Assembly (NCBI GenBank): GCA_023423895.1
Contig: JAFAER010000124.1
Span: 1-50,202, forward strand
Reading direction: 5' to 3'
From: Pseudomonadota bacterium
Lineage (GTDB): Bacteria > Myxococcota_A > Polyangia > Polyangiales > Polyangiaceae
DNA: 50,202 nucleotides
Shown here: positions 17,591-26,210 of the stretch, one piece after another
How positions within the stretch are numbered: the stretch's first letter is position 1
Layout of the letters: the number at the start of each line of letters is the position of its first letter
Notes under the pieces: model-generated
What the model was told of the DNA's origin: nothing
The model's database searches: none
The model's input: only the letters and a program-made list of their open reading frames with translations
Program-made: the position numbers and the translations under genes

Positions 17591-18202
17591 TCAGAGTGAC
17601 TGGCGGCCGGCGAGGGCGCGGCCCATCGTGATCGGGTCGGCGTATTCGAGGTCGCCGCCATGCGGCACACCGCTCGCGATCCGCGTCATCTTCACGCCGG
17701 CCGGGGCGAGCTCCCGCTTCAAGAGGAGCGCGGTCGCCTCACCGTCGACGCTGGGCGGCGTCGCCACGATGACCTCGGCGACGCCCTCGTCGCGAATACG
17801 CGCCAAGAGCCGCGGCAACGGGAGCTCCTCGGGGCCGATCCCCTCGAGCGGGGAGAGGAGGCGGCCGAGCACGAAATAGCGGCCGCGCATCGCGCCGGTG
17901 CGCTCGATCGCATGGAGATCGTGAACGCGACCGACGATGCAGAGCAGCGTCCCATCACGCCGCTCGTCCTTGCAGATCGGGCACAGCGTCTCCGCTTCAC
18001 CCGGGACGACGTCGGCGATGTTTCCGCATCGCGAGCACGGCCGGACCTCGTCGTGGAGTGTGGCGAGCTCGGCGCCGAGATCGCGTGCGACCTCGGCGTC
18101 CGTCGTCAGCAGATGGAGCACGTAGCGCTGCGCCGTCTTCTCTCCGACGCCGGGGAGGCGAGAGAGGAGCGAGACGAGCTTGCGGATCTTCGGGGACTGC
18201 AT
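17591..18202 (-). CDS. recR: Recombination mediator protein RecR
   Basis: The 203-residue product is RecR, which acts with RecO/RecF to load RecA at gaps. The helix-hairpin-helix region is LSRLPGVGEKTAQR near residues 12-26. A four-Cys zinc finger follows (CSRC ... CPIC), with a spacer of 14 residues between the pairs. The Toprim-like domain contains LCIVGRVHDLHAIERTG and LLSPLEGIGPEEL, and the C-terminal block is GVPHGGDLEYAD. Two usually conserved positions differ: the Toprim Glu (VVES/VVEE in relatives) is Gly in IVGR, and the Gly before the LSP block is Arg (VLGRLLSP). The gene lies downstream of dnaX and ebfC in the classic dnaX-ebfC-recR order. Confidence 0.93.
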   Translation of the reverse strand: MQSPKIRKLVSLLSRLPGVGEKTAQRYVLHLLTTDAEVARDLGAELATLHDEVRPCSRCGNIADVVPGEAETLCPICKDERRDGTLLCIVGRVHDLHAIERTGAMRGRYFVLGRLLSPLEGIGPEELPLPRLLARIRDEGVAEVIVATPPSVDGEATALLLKRELAPAGVKMTRIASGVPHGGDLEYADPITMGRALAGRQSL

Positions 18203-18314
18203 GACCGCCTACGTGGCCGAGGCTACGCCTACGAGAAGAAGAGGATTCACGGAAAGGGCACCGCTGGTGCGGAGCGCCTGTCTGCGCTCGCTGCGGTGAG
18301 GGCTGTCCGCGAGA

Positions 18315-18638
18315 TCAGGTCATCCCGGGGATCTTCACTCCGCCGGTGACCTTCTCGAGCTCGGCCTCCATCGCCTTGTCGGCCTGCTCGAGGCCAGAGT
18401 TCACCGCGGCGACCACGCCGTCGAGCGCGAGCTCGATCCCTTCGTTCTTCAGGAACTCGGGATCGATGTCGATCTTCGAAAGCTTGCCGGCGTAGGTGAC
18501 GGTCACCTTGACCTTGTCGCCGACCGACGTCGCTTCGATCTCCTTGTCGGCGAGCTCCTTCTTCTTGTCCTCCACCTTGCGCTGGAGGCGCGCCGCCTGG
18601 CGCATGAGCTCGTTCATTCCACCGCGAAACTGGGCCAT
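18315..18638 (-). CDS. ebfC: YbaB/EbfC family nucleoid-associated protein
   Basis: This 107-residue protein matches YbaB/EbfC: an N-terminal helix rich in Met/Gln/Arg (MNELMRQAARLQRKVEDKK), a beta-hairpin (VKVTVTYAGKLSKIDIDPEFL) and a C-terminal helix (LEQADKAMEAELEKVTGG). EbfC dimers bind DNA and associate with the nucleoid. The ATG at 18638 is preceded by AGAGGAG 11 nt upstream and lies only 8 bp after the dnaX stop, so the two genes are almost certainly co-transcribed and perhaps translationally coupled. The gap to recR is 112 bp. Confidence 0.93.
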   Translation of the reverse strand: MAQFRGGMNELMRQAARLQRKVEDKKKELADKEIEATSVGDKVKVTVTYAGKLSKIDIDPEFLKNEGIELALDGVVAAVNSGLEQADKAMEAELEKVTGGVKIPGMT

Positions 18639-18646
18639 CGTCTTAT

Positions 18647-20632
18647 CTACTCCTCTCGAGCCGGGAGCTTCACGTCCTTCAGCTCGGCTCCCAATGCGCG
18701 AATCGCGTGCTGCACGAGAACATGGTTTTCGACCTCCGCGCGCGCTTCGATCAGCATCTGCTTTCTCTTTGCCGCGTCGAGGTAGGCGACGCTCGCGACC
18801 TTGCTGCCGCGTGCGGCACGCTCGAACGCGACCTCGGTGTTCTTGCCGAAGTAGGCGCGCGCTTCGGTCGTCAGGACCGTGCGCGCGTCCGTTTGTTCGG
18901 CGCGCACATCCTCGAACGACTCGTCTTCCATTCCGATGACGAGCTTGTCCGGCGTGATCGTCACCGGGATCCCGAGATCGAGCGTCGCCGCGACGGCGGG
19001 GTTCACCTTGCGCACCCGATCGATGAGCGCCCGCCAAGCAACGAGTGACTCGTCTTCCTTGTCGGCGGGCTTCGTCGCGGCCTTGGCCGTCGACGGCGGG
19101 ATGGTGTCCGCGCGAGGGGTGGACGTGACCTCGAACGCCTCCGTGACCGGGGCGTTGCGCGCCGGCGACGGCTCGGCGGCGACGGGCTCCGCGAGCGCGA
19201 GCGAGCCGTTCGTCCGAGGCGCATCGTCGGGCGTTCGGACCGGCGTGGCGGTGACGACCGAGGCCGGCGGTCCCGCATGGGCGAGCGGTGCGGGGGCGAG
19301 AGCGAGGCCGCCCGACGACGGCGACGGTGGCGTGTGGACCGACGGCATCACCGAGGTCACCGAGGAGACGTGCGGCTCCGCGCGTGCGCCGCGTCCGCCC
19401 CCACCGCCGCCGCCGCCCGATCCGCCGCTGCCGCCACGTGTGGGAGGAGGCGGGGCTCCGGTCGCGAGGCGCTTCTCGAGCTCGCCCAGGCGGCTGAGCA
19501 GCTCGTCGAGCGGAAGGAGTGCGGGACGACGCGCGAGGCGGACGAGCGTCATCTCGAGGTTCGAGCGAACCTGGCCGCTCTTCACGATGTCGTCGAAGCC
19601 GCGCGAGAGGCCCGTGAAGATGCGGGTCAGGTCGTCGGCGTCGCTCTTCTGGGCGAGCGCGAGGACGTCGGCGACCTCTTCTTCCGCGAGATCGAGCAGC
19701 TCTCTCGCCTGATCGGGGGCGCATACCTTCGCGACGACGAGGTTGCGAACGTGGCGCATCAAGTCCTTCCAGAGGTGCACCATGTCGAAGCCCTGACGCG
19801 AGACGCGATCGAGGACGTCGAGCGCACCGCCGGCATCGCCCGACAGGACCGCGCTCGTCAGGGCTTGCAGGACCTCGCGGTCGGCAACGCCGAGGACCCG
19901 CGCGACGACGTCGGCCGTGATCTTCTCGGCGCCGTACGCGATGACCTGATCGAGCAGGCTCATCGCGTCGCGCATCGAGCCGGCGGCTTCGCGCGCGAGG
20001 ACGTTGACCGCTGCGTCCTCGGCGTCGAGCTTCTCGAGGCCGATGACCTCCTTCAGCCGCGTGCCGATCTGCCGCGCGCTCACGAGCTTGAAGTCGTAGC
20101 GCTGGCAGCGGCTCAGGATGGTGACCGGAACCTTGTGCACCTCGGTCGTCGCGAAGATGAACTTCACGTGCGGGGGCGGCTCCTCGAGCGTCTTGAGGAA
20201 CGCGTTCCACGCGTTGATCGAGAGCATGTGGACCTCGTCCACGATGTAGATCTTGAAGCGGTCGCGTGCGGGGCGGAATGCGAGCCCCTCTTGCAGGCGG
20301 CGGACGTCGTCGATGCCCGTGTAGCTCGCGGCGTCGATCTCCTGGACGTCCATGTCGACGCCCGCGGCGATCTCGGTGCACGCGGCGCAGACCTGGCAGG
20401 GCGTCGCCGTCGGTCCCGTCGCCTTACCGTCCGCGCCGAGGCAGTTCAGGCACTTGGCGAGGATGCGCGCGCTCGTCGTCTTGCCGACGCCTCGGACCCC
20501 GGTGAAGAGGAAGGCGTGGGCCACCCTGTCCTGCGCGATGGCATTCGCGAGCGTCTGGGCGACGTGCTCCTGACCGATGAGGTCGCCGAACGACTGCGGC
20601 CGGTACTTCCGGGCGAGGACGAGATACGACAC
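18647..20632 (-). CDS. dnaX: DNA polymerase III subunit gamma/tau
   Basis: The 661-residue clamp-loader ATPase begins VSYLVLARKYRPQSF from a GTG start at 20632, the normal DnaX N-terminus. It has Walker A GVRGVGKT (45-52), zinc-binding cysteines (C64, C79, C82, C85), the Walker B region YIVDEVHMLS, and ATTE then LSRCQRYDF. Domain III follows to about residue 370. A Gly-rich linker (near 392-415) then joins a Pro/Ala-rich stretch and a tau-like C-terminal domain with TPDKLVIGM. No A-rich slippery site that could make a short gamma form was noticed in this GC-rich sequence. A TAGGAC hexamer ends 7 nt before the GTG. It is the first gene of dnaX-ebfC-recR. Confidence 0.95.
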   Translation of the reverse strand: MSYLVLARKYRPQSFGDLIGQEHVAQTLANAIAQDRVAHAFLFTGVRGVGKTTSARILAKCLNCLGADGKATGPTATPCQVCAACTEIAAGVDMDVQEIDAASYTGIDDVRRLQEGLAFRPARDRFKIYIVDEVHMLSINAWNAFLKTLEEPPPHVKFIFATTEVHKVPVTILSRCQRYDFKLVSARQIGTRLKEVIGLEKLDAEDAAVNVLAREAAGSMRDAMSLLDQVIAYGAEKITADVVARVLGVADREVLQALTSAVLSGDAGGALDVLDRVSRQGFDMVHLWKDLMRHVRNLVVAKVCAPDQARELLDLAEEEVADVLALAQKSDADDLTRIFTGLSRGFDDIVKSGQVRSNLEMTLVRLARRPALLPLDELLSRLGELEKRLATGAPPPPTRGGSGGSGGGGGGGGRGARAEPHVSSVTSVMPSVHTPPSPSSGGLALAPAPLAHAGPPASVVTATPVRTPDDAPRTNGSLALAEPVAAEPSPARNAPVTEAFEVTSTPRADTIPPSTAKAATKPADKEDESLVAWRALIDRVRKVNPAVAATLDLGIPVTITPDKLVIGMEDESFEDVRAEQTDARTVLTTEARAYFGKNTEVAFERAARGSKVASVAYLDAAKRKQMLIEARAEVENHVLVQHAIRALGAELKDVKLPAREE

Positions 20633-20639
20633 GACGGCC

Positions 20640-20645
20640 GTCCTA
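20640..20645 (-). promoter_or_regulatory. -10-like TAGGAC ahead of dnaX
   Basis: TAGGAC on the minus strand leaves 7 nt to the GTG start at 20632. It could be a -10 element of a near-leaderless transcript. The AGGA within it could also serve as a weak ribosome binding site, so the assignment is uncertain. Confidence 0.25.
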
Positions 20646-20733
20646 CCCCGATCCGGCGTGGGCGTCGACGGTCGCGGCGCGGCGGCCAACGACTGCGCGC
20701 GTTCTCGCGGCGCGCCTGAGCCTGGGCGGGGGC

Positions 20734-21612
20734 TCAGGCGCGCCGCGCTCGGGAGATGGCGGCCTGGACGTGCTCGCGCATGGCCGCCTTCGACGGCGCA
20801 CGCATCCGTCCGTCGTGTCCCGGAAGCAGCCATTCGAACTCGAAGTCGAGCAGCTTGGCGAGCGAGCGTTTCTGCGCCTCCCAGGACCACCAGCACACGG
20901 AGCGGTACGCATGCAGCTCGTCGCCCGCCTCGCTCGCGAACAGGTGGTCACCGCTGAACAGCGCCAGGTCGCGGAAGAGCAGCGCTGCGCTGCCACGCGT
21001 GTGTCCTGGAACGGGGATGACGAGCAAGTCGTCGTCGAGCCGCGTCGGATCGTCGCCGTCGACCGTCAGCTCCACGTCGCGGGTGTCGCTCGTGAGGTCG
21101 CGGGCATGGATGATCCTCGTGCAGCCGAAGCGCTTCGCGATCTTCTGGTGGTCGGCGACGTCGTCGCGATGGGTGAGAAACATCCAGCGCACGCCGCCGA
21201 GCGCCTCCATCCGGTCGAGCAGCCGCGGAAGCGCGCGTGGCGAGTCGACGAGGATATTTCCTGTCGGCCGCCGCACGAGGTAGCTGCGCGCGCCGTATGA
21301 GCTCTCCGACGCGAAGCCGCAGAAGTGGATGCCTTCGCCGAGCGGCTCCGGAAAGGCATCGATCGCATCGACGACGGGCAGCTTCGAGCGAGAGCCGATC
21401 GAGCTCGTCGGGCAGGAGACGAGCGCCATCTTCGCCCGAAGCGTATCGGCTTCGCTTGCCGGTTGCCGTCCGACGACCGAAGCTCCGGCCCGGTCCGAGC
21501 GGTGGAACGATGCTGGCGCGATGCTCCGGCAGACGCCGCAGTCGATACACGACGAGTCGACGAAGAACTCGCCCTCGACGTTCTCCGGCAGTCGATCCGC
21601 GAGCCTGGCCAT
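20734..21612 (-). CDS. Ferredoxin-MBL fold metallo-hydrolase fusion protein
   Basis: This 292-residue protein joins a small ferredoxin-like domain to a metallo-beta-lactamase fold. Near residues 20-70 it has CIDCGVC, giving three close cysteines, plus a fourth in SCPTSSIG, consistent with one [4Fe-4S] cluster. The MBL part has THRDDVADH in place of the usual HxHxDH, then VPGHTRGS, LFSGDHLF and LPGHDG, which are metal-ligand blocks of the fold. Proteins of this design occur in phototrophs and other bacteria, but their substrate is not known to me. The start at 21612 (MARLADRL) sits directly after GGAGG, an unusually short spacing, so the true start could be a few codons away. It lies downstream of etfB-etfA on the same strand with a 269-bp gap. 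Confidence 0.8.
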   Translation of the reverse strand: MARLADRLPENVEGEFFVDSSCIDCGVCRSIAPASFHRSDRAGASVVGRQPASEADTLRAKMALVSCPTSSIGSRSKLPVVDAIDAFPEPLGEGIHFCGFASESSYGARSYLVRRPTGNILVDSPRALPRLLDRMEALGGVRWMFLTHRDDVADHQKIAKRFGCTRIIHARDLTSDTRDVELTVDGDDPTRLDDDLLVIPVPGHTRGSAALLFRDLALFSGDHLFASEAGDELHAYRSVCWWSWEAQKRSLAKLLDFEFEWLLPGHDGRMRAPSKAAMREHVQAAISRARRA

Positions 21613-21700
21613 CCTCCAGATCTTGGCACCGGACGCGCCTTCGCGCGAACCGAACCGCGCCGGACCGCCGACTCGACCGTGCGCCCGCCGACGCGACGCG

Positions 21701-21730
21701 GGCTGGCGCGGGCTGGCGCGGGCTGGTGCG
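21701..21730. repeat. Three tandem 10-bp units
   Basis: GGCTGGCGCG occurs twice (21701-21710, 21711-21720), followed by GGCTGGTGCG (21721-21730). They lie in the 269-bp gap between etfA and the ferredoxin-MBL gene, otherwise without visible features. Confidence 0.5.
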
Positions 21731-21881
21731 GACTCGCGCGGCAAACACGAGACAAAAAGCACGAGGCCCTCGGCCCGGCGTCCGAAGATCGCCGAGCGGA
21801 GAGCCTCTTGCGTCGTGAGGTCGATTCCCGAGCGCGCGGTTCACACGCCGCGCGTCACGCGTGGTGAGAGCCTCGAGCGCG

Positions 21882-22844
21882 TCAGCCGGTAGCCTTCTTC
21901 AGCTCGGTGACGAGCTCCGGCACGGCCGTGAAGAGGTCGGCCACGAGGCCGTAGTCTGCGACCTGGAAGATCGGAGCGTCGGGATCCTTGTTGATCGCGA
22001 CGATCGTCTTCGAGCCCTTCATGCCGGCGAGGTGCTGGATCGCGCCCGAGATGCCGATCGCGAAGTACAGGCGGGGTGCGACGACGCGGCCGGTCTGGCC
22101 GACCTGGAGCTCCGCCGGAGCGTAGCCCGCGTCACACGCCGCGCGGCTCGCGCCGACGGCGGCGCCGAGGAGGCTGGCGAGCGGATCGAGCACTTCGGCG
22201 AACTTCTCCTTGAGCGCACGGCCGCCGGAGACGATGACGCGCGCTTCGCCGAGGTCCGGACGCTCGCTCTTGGCGGCGTCGAGGCCGAGGAACTGCACGC
22301 GCTCGGCCGCTGCGTCGGGAGCAGCCGCCGCGACGTCTTCGAGCGGCGAGCTGCCGCCAGACGGCTCCGCGGCGCTGAACTCCGACTGGCGGACGCTCAC
22401 GACCTGGACCGGCGTGTTCACCGTGCAGGTCGCGTACGCGTTGCCGGCGAAGACCGGGCGCTTGTAGACGAGCTTGCCGCCTTCGTCCTTCACGCCGCTG
22501 ATGTCCGGGGCGTACCCGGCGCCGAGCTTGCCGGCGACGCGCGGGGCCACGTCCTTGCCGAACGAGCTGGCGGTGATGGCGATGACGTCGAAGCCGTTCT
22601 TGGCGACGGCTGCGATCGTCGGCGCGAAGCGCTCGGCGATCGGGTTGGCGAGCGAAGAGTCGTCGCACACGAGGACCTTCTGCGCGCCGAAGCCGGTGAC
22701 CTCGGCCGCGGCGGCCTTTGCGCCCTGACCGAGCACGAGGATCGAGAACGTTCCGCCTGCGTTGCGAGCGAACGTGATGGCCGAGTGCGTGGACTTACGC
22801 ACCTTGCCTTCGAGCATTTCGGCGATGACGAGGATGTTGGGCAT
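21882..22844 (-). CDS. etfA: Electron transfer flavoprotein subunit alpha
   Basis: The 320-residue product is EtfA, which holds the FAD of the ETF heterodimer and passes electrons from acyl-CoA and other dehydrogenases to ETF-quinone oxidoreductase. The C-terminal FAD-binding domain shows VSGGRALKEKF, VGQTGRVVAPRLYFAIGISG, AIQHLAGMKGSKTIVAINKD and DAPIFQVADYG, all typical. The N-terminal domain begins NILVIAEMLEGKVRKST. The ATG at 22844 has AAGGAAG 6 nt upstream and lies 15 bp after the etfB stop, so the two form an operon. Length is normal for the family. Confidence 0.95.
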   Translation of the reverse strand: MPNILVIAEMLEGKVRKSTHSAITFARNAGGTFSILVLGQGAKAAAAEVTGFGAQKVLVCDDSSLANPIAERFAPTIAAVAKNGFDVIAITASSFGKDVAPRVAGKLGAGYAPDISGVKDEGGKLVYKRPVFAGNAYATCTVNTPVQVVSVRQSEFSAAEPSGGSSPLEDVAAAAPDAAAERVQFLGLDAAKSERPDLGEARVIVSGGRALKEKFAEVLDPLASLLGAAVGASRAACDAGYAPAELQVGQTGRVVAPRLYFAIGISGAIQHLAGMKGSKTIVAINKDPDAPIFQVADYGLVADLFTAVPELVTELKKATG

Positions 22845-22859
22845 GATCGCTTCCTTGGC

Positions 22860-23681
22860 TCAGAGGGCTTTGGCTTCGTTCTTCAGCTTTTCGACGAGCT
22901 CGGCCACGGTCTTCACCTTGATGCCGGCCTTGCGGGCGGGCGGGAGCTCGAAGCCCGTGTACGTGATCTTGAGCGCGGCATCGCTCACGAGATCTGCGAG
23001 CTTCACCTCTGCGAGCGGCTTCTTCTTCGCGGCCATGATCGCCATGAGCGCGGCGAAGCGGACGCCCTCCGGGTACTTGTGCGCGGGCGAGTGCTTCGAT
23101 GCGACGCTCGTCGGAGCGACGATCCGAAGGTCGACCGTGACGACCGCGGGCAGGGTGACGCGGAGGTTGATCGTTCCGCCGTCGACCTCACGGCCGATCA
23201 CGAGGGCCTTGTCGTCCTCGCTCTTGATCGAGCCGGCGAAGGTCGCCTGCGGCCAACCGAGGTATTCGGCGAGGAGCTGGCCGACCTGGTTCGAGTCGCC
23301 GTCGACGGCCTGCTTGCCGGCGAGGACGAGATCCGGCTTCTCCTTCTCGACGAGCGCCTTGAGGGCGCGCGCGACGACGTCGCCGTCGAGCTGGTCGTCG
23401 GTCGCGTCGATGCGGATCGCGCGGTCGGCGCCGGTCGCGAGGGCGCCGCGGAGGGTGGTCTCCGTCTCCTTCGGTCCGAACGTCACGACGACGACCTCAC
23501 CGAGGCGCGCCTTCGGGTTCGCCCCGTTCTCGGTCAACCGGAGCGCCGTCTCGACGGCGTACTCGTCGAACGGGTTCGGCTTCCACTCGAGACCGGTCGT
23601 CTCGAGCTTGCCGGCATTGACCTTCACCTTGTTGGCGTTGTCGGGATCTGCAACGCGCTTGAGCGGAACGAGGATTTTCAT
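22860..23681 (-). CDS. etfB: Electron transfer flavoprotein subunit beta
   Basis: The 273-residue product is EtfB, the AMP-binding partner of EtfA. It begins MKILVPLKRVADPDN and has NPFDEYAVETALRL, VVVVTFGP, DLVLAGKQAVDGDSNQVGQ and YLGWPQATFAG, the usual family blocks. A GAGGG ribosome site lies 5 nt before ATG 23681. It is first in etfB-etfA. Its 5' region (23682-23834) separates it from a divergent gene and must carry promoters for both directions. Confidence 0.95.
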   Translation of the reverse strand: MKILVPLKRVADPDNANKVKVNAGKLETTGLEWKPNPFDEYAVETALRLTENGANPKARLGEVVVVTFGPKETETTLRGALATGADRAIRIDATDDQLDGDVVARALKALVEKEKPDLVLAGKQAVDGDSNQVGQLLAEYLGWPQATFAGSIKSEDDKALVIGREVDGGTINLRVTLPAVVTVDLRIVAPTSVASKHSPAHKYPEGVRFAALMAIMAAKKKPLAEVKLADLVSDAALKITYTGFELPPARKAGIKVKTVAELVEKLKNEAKAL

Positions 23682-23822
23682 GAGCCCTCAGAGTGAATGG
23701 CGATTCAGTCGAGGGCATTTAAGGGACCGCAGCGCCAAGTGTCAACCCAGCCCCACGTGTCACGTGTGTGCGGCGCCCGCGCGCATCGTTTGCGCGCCGT
23801 GACGCCGCCGGACGCAGGGTGT

Positions 23823-23828
23823 TAGAGA
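23823..23828 (+). promoter_or_regulatory. -10-like TAGAGA ahead of the DUF3943-like gene
   Basis: TAGAGA (within TTAGAGAT) ends 6 nt before the GTG at 23835, with no Shine-Dalgarno in between. This spacing would put the transcription start at or next to the start codon. Confidence 0.35.
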
Positions 23829-23834
23829 TCAGCG

Positions 23835-24461
23835 GTGACTCCTGCCGCTGCCCTCGTTCTCGTCGCTGCGGCGCACGCTGCGGCCGAAGGAGAGGCGCGA
23901 GTCGACGTGCCGTCGCCGGCGACGGCCACGAGCCCAGCCGCAGCTGCGCCCCCCGACATCGTCGTCCCGGCCCTTCACGGCCTCGCGCTGATGACCTTGA
24001 TGCGCGCGACCGAGACGGTGCTCTGGCCCGATCCGTTCGCGCGCCCGCAGCACTTCGGCGCCCACTACGAAGAGGCGTTCACGAAGCCGCCCATCCTCGA
24101 CACCCGCCAGCCGTTCATGCGGTGGGATTCCGACCCGCTGTTCGTCAACGTCGTCGGCCATGGGCTCTTCGGCAGTGAGCTCTACCTTCGCGCGCGTCAG
24201 TGCCGGCTCGGTTGGGGAGGTGCTCTGGCGTTCGCCGCGGCGACCTCGGCCGTTTGGGAGTACGCCTTCGAGGCGAACGGCGTGCGGCCGTCGGCCCAAG
24301 ATCTCGTTTACACGCCGCTGATGGGCCTCGCTCTCGGGGAGGCGCGCTACGCGTTGCATCGTGCTGCGAGGCACCTCGCGTCGCCGGTCGCCCGCGGCGT
24401 CGTGCGCGCTGCGCTCGACCCTTTCGGAGAGCTCGAACGAGCCGCCGGCACCGATTGCTGA
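23835..24461 (+). CDS. DUF3943-like membrane/envelope protein
   Basis: This is a 208-residue protein from a GTG start with a short hydrophobic Ala-rich N-terminus (residues 3-17) that may be a signal peptide. The central block resembles DUF3943: DPLFVNVVGHGLFGSELYL, then WEYAFEANGVRPSAQDL and YTPLMGLALGE. DUF3943 proteins are envelope proteins of unknown function; the assignment rests on motif resemblance only. The gene diverges from etfB and is followed 45 bp later by nadB on the same strand, but a functional link is not evident. Confidence 0.7.
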   Translation: MTPAAALVLVAAAHAAAEGEARVDVPSPATATSPAAAAPPDIVVPALHGLALMTLMRATETVLWPDPFARPQHFGAHYEEAFTKPPILDTRQPFMRWDSDPLFVNVVGHGLFGSELYLRARQCRLGWGGALAFAAATSAVWEYAFEANGVRPSAQDLVYTPLMGLALGEARYALHRAARHLASPVARGVVRAALDPFGELERAAGTDC

Positions 24462-24506
24462 GCCGATCGCGCGCCACCGGCTTTCGCGGCGGTGGTAGAA
24501 GGGATC

Positions 24507-26165
24507 ATGCCTCTGACCTGCGATTTCCTCGTGATCGGCAGCGGAATTGCCGGTCTCTCGTTCGCCCTCGAGGCGGCCGAGCACGGCGACGTCATCATCG
24601 CCACGAAGCGCGCGCGCGAGGAGTCGAACACGAAGTACGCGCAGGGGGGGATCGCGGCGGTCCTCGACGCGAGCGACTCGTTCGAGGCCCACGTGAAGGA
24701 CACGATCGTCGCCGGCGCCGGGCTGAATCACGTCCGGGCCGTGGAGCTGACGGTGAAGGACGCGCCCGCGCGGATCGACATGTTGCGCAAGGTCGGCGCC
24801 AAGTTCGATCGCGCCCCGATCGTCGCCCACACCGACGATTCGAGCCCGAGCCTCGGGAGCGCGGCCGAGCACGACCTCGACCTTCACCTCGAGGGGGGCC
24901 ACAGCGCCCGCCGCATCGTCCATGCGGGCGACATGACCGGCAAGGAGGTCGAGCGCGCGCTCGTCGAGGCCGTCAACGCGAACCCCAAGATCCGCGTGCT
25001 CGAAGAGCACATGGCCGTCGACCTCATCACGCTCGCGAAGTACGGCGGGCCGGAGGTCTGCGCGGGCGCCTACGTGCTCGACGTCGTCCGCGGGAAGGTC
25101 GAGACCATCCTTGCGCGCGCGACGGTCCTGGCGACCGGCGGGGCAGGGAAGGTCTACCTCTACACGACCAATCCGGACGTCGCGACGGGGGACGGCATCG
25201 CGATGGCTTTCCGCGCAGGCGCGGAGGTCGCGAACATGGAGTTCTACCAGTTCCATCCGACGTGCCTGTTCCATCCGCAGGCGAAGGACTTCCTCATCTC
25301 GGAGGCGCTCCGTGGAGAGGGCGCGATTCTGCGGCGCCGCGACGGCTCGCCCTTCATGAAGGAGTACGACTCGCGCGCCGAGCTCGCGCCACGCGACATC
25401 GTTGCGCGTGCGATCGACCACGAGATGAAGCGAAGCGGCGCCGAGCACGTGCTGCTCGACATCACGCACAAGGATCCGACGTTCATCAAGGAGCACTTCC
25501 CCGGCATCTACGCGCAGTGCATGCGCTACGGGATCGACATCACGCGCGAGCCGATCCCGGTCGTTCCCGCGGCCCACTACCTATGCGGCGGGATCACGAC
25601 AGACCTCGACGGACGCACGACGATCCCGGGGCTCTGGGCGATCGGCGAGTGCGCGCACACCGGGCTGCACGGAGCGAACCGGCTCGCTTCGAACTCGCTG
25701 CTCGAGGGCGCCGTCTTCGCCCACCGCGCGGCGATGGCGCTCGCGAACATCGAGCGATCGAAGCCCTGGCCGCAGGTCCCCGACTGGGACGTCGGCGAAG
25801 CCGTGCCCAGCGACGAGGCCGTCGTCATCACGCAGAACTGGGACGAGCTCCGCCGGCTGATGTGGAACTACGTCGGTATCGTGCGATCGGACAAGCGCCT
25901 CCGCCGCGCCGCGCGGCGGATCGCGCTCCTGCAGGAGGAGATCGCCGAGTACTACTGGAAGTACTTCGTCACGCGCGACCTCCTCGAGCTCCGCAACATC
26001 GCTACGGTCGCCCAGCTCATCGTCGAATGCGCGGCGGCGCGCCGCGAGAGCCGCGGATTGCATTTCACGATCGACCATCGCGATACCGACCCCAAGATGG
26101 CTCGTGACATGGTGATCAAGCGCGGAGTCCCTGCACACCTGGGCCAGCCCCAGGACGATCGGTGA
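24507..26165 (+). CDS. nadB: L-aspartate oxidase
   Basis: The 552-residue flavoprotein oxidises L-aspartate to iminoaspartate, the first step of de novo NAD synthesis. It shows the FAD-binding GSGIAGLSFAL (11-21), the NadB block ESNTKYAQGGIAAV, MEFYQFHPTCLF, HYLCGGITTDLDGRT and GECAHTGLHGANRLASNSLL, and a C-terminal helical domain. These features separate it from the related succinate dehydrogenase flavoprotein, and no SdhB or SdhC neighbours are present. The ATG at 24507 has GAAGGG 5 nt upstream; an in-frame GTG at 24492 is less likely. nadA and nadC are not in the window. Start of the next gene lies 3 or 45 bp after its stop. Confidence 0.93.
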   Translation: MPLTCDFLVIGSGIAGLSFALEAAEHGDVIIATKRAREESNTKYAQGGIAAVLDASDSFEAHVKDTIVAGAGLNHVRAVELTVKDAPARIDMLRKVGAKFDRAPIVAHTDDSSPSLGSAAEHDLDLHLEGGHSARRIVHAGDMTGKEVERALVEAVNANPKIRVLEEHMAVDLITLAKYGGPEVCAGAYVLDVVRGKVETILARATVLATGGAGKVYLYTTNPDVATGDGIAMAFRAGAEVANMEFYQFHPTCLFHPQAKDFLISEALRGEGAILRRRDGSPFMKEYDSRAELAPRDIVARAIDHEMKRSGAEHVLLDITHKDPTFIKEHFPGIYAQCMRYGIDITREPIPVVPAAHYLCGGITTDLDGRTTIPGLWAIGECAHTGLHGANRLASNSLLEGAVFAHRAAMALANIERSKPWPQVPDWDVGEAVPSDEAVVITQNWDELRRLMWNYVGIVRSDKRLRRAARRIALLQEEIAEYYWKYFVTRDLLELRNIATVAQLIVECAAARRESRGLHFTIDHRDTDPKMARDMVIKRGVPAHLGQPQDDR

Positions 26166-26210
26166 GGCGTGGATAACTTTCCTCACTCCAGCGACCCGAG
26201 AGAGCGGCCG

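Noticed and set aside
24200..26107. Plus-strand open frame of over 600 codons overlapping nadB in another frame
   Set aside because: The nadB frame has full family motifs and a ribosome site; the overlapping frame is Arg-rich shadow sequence.
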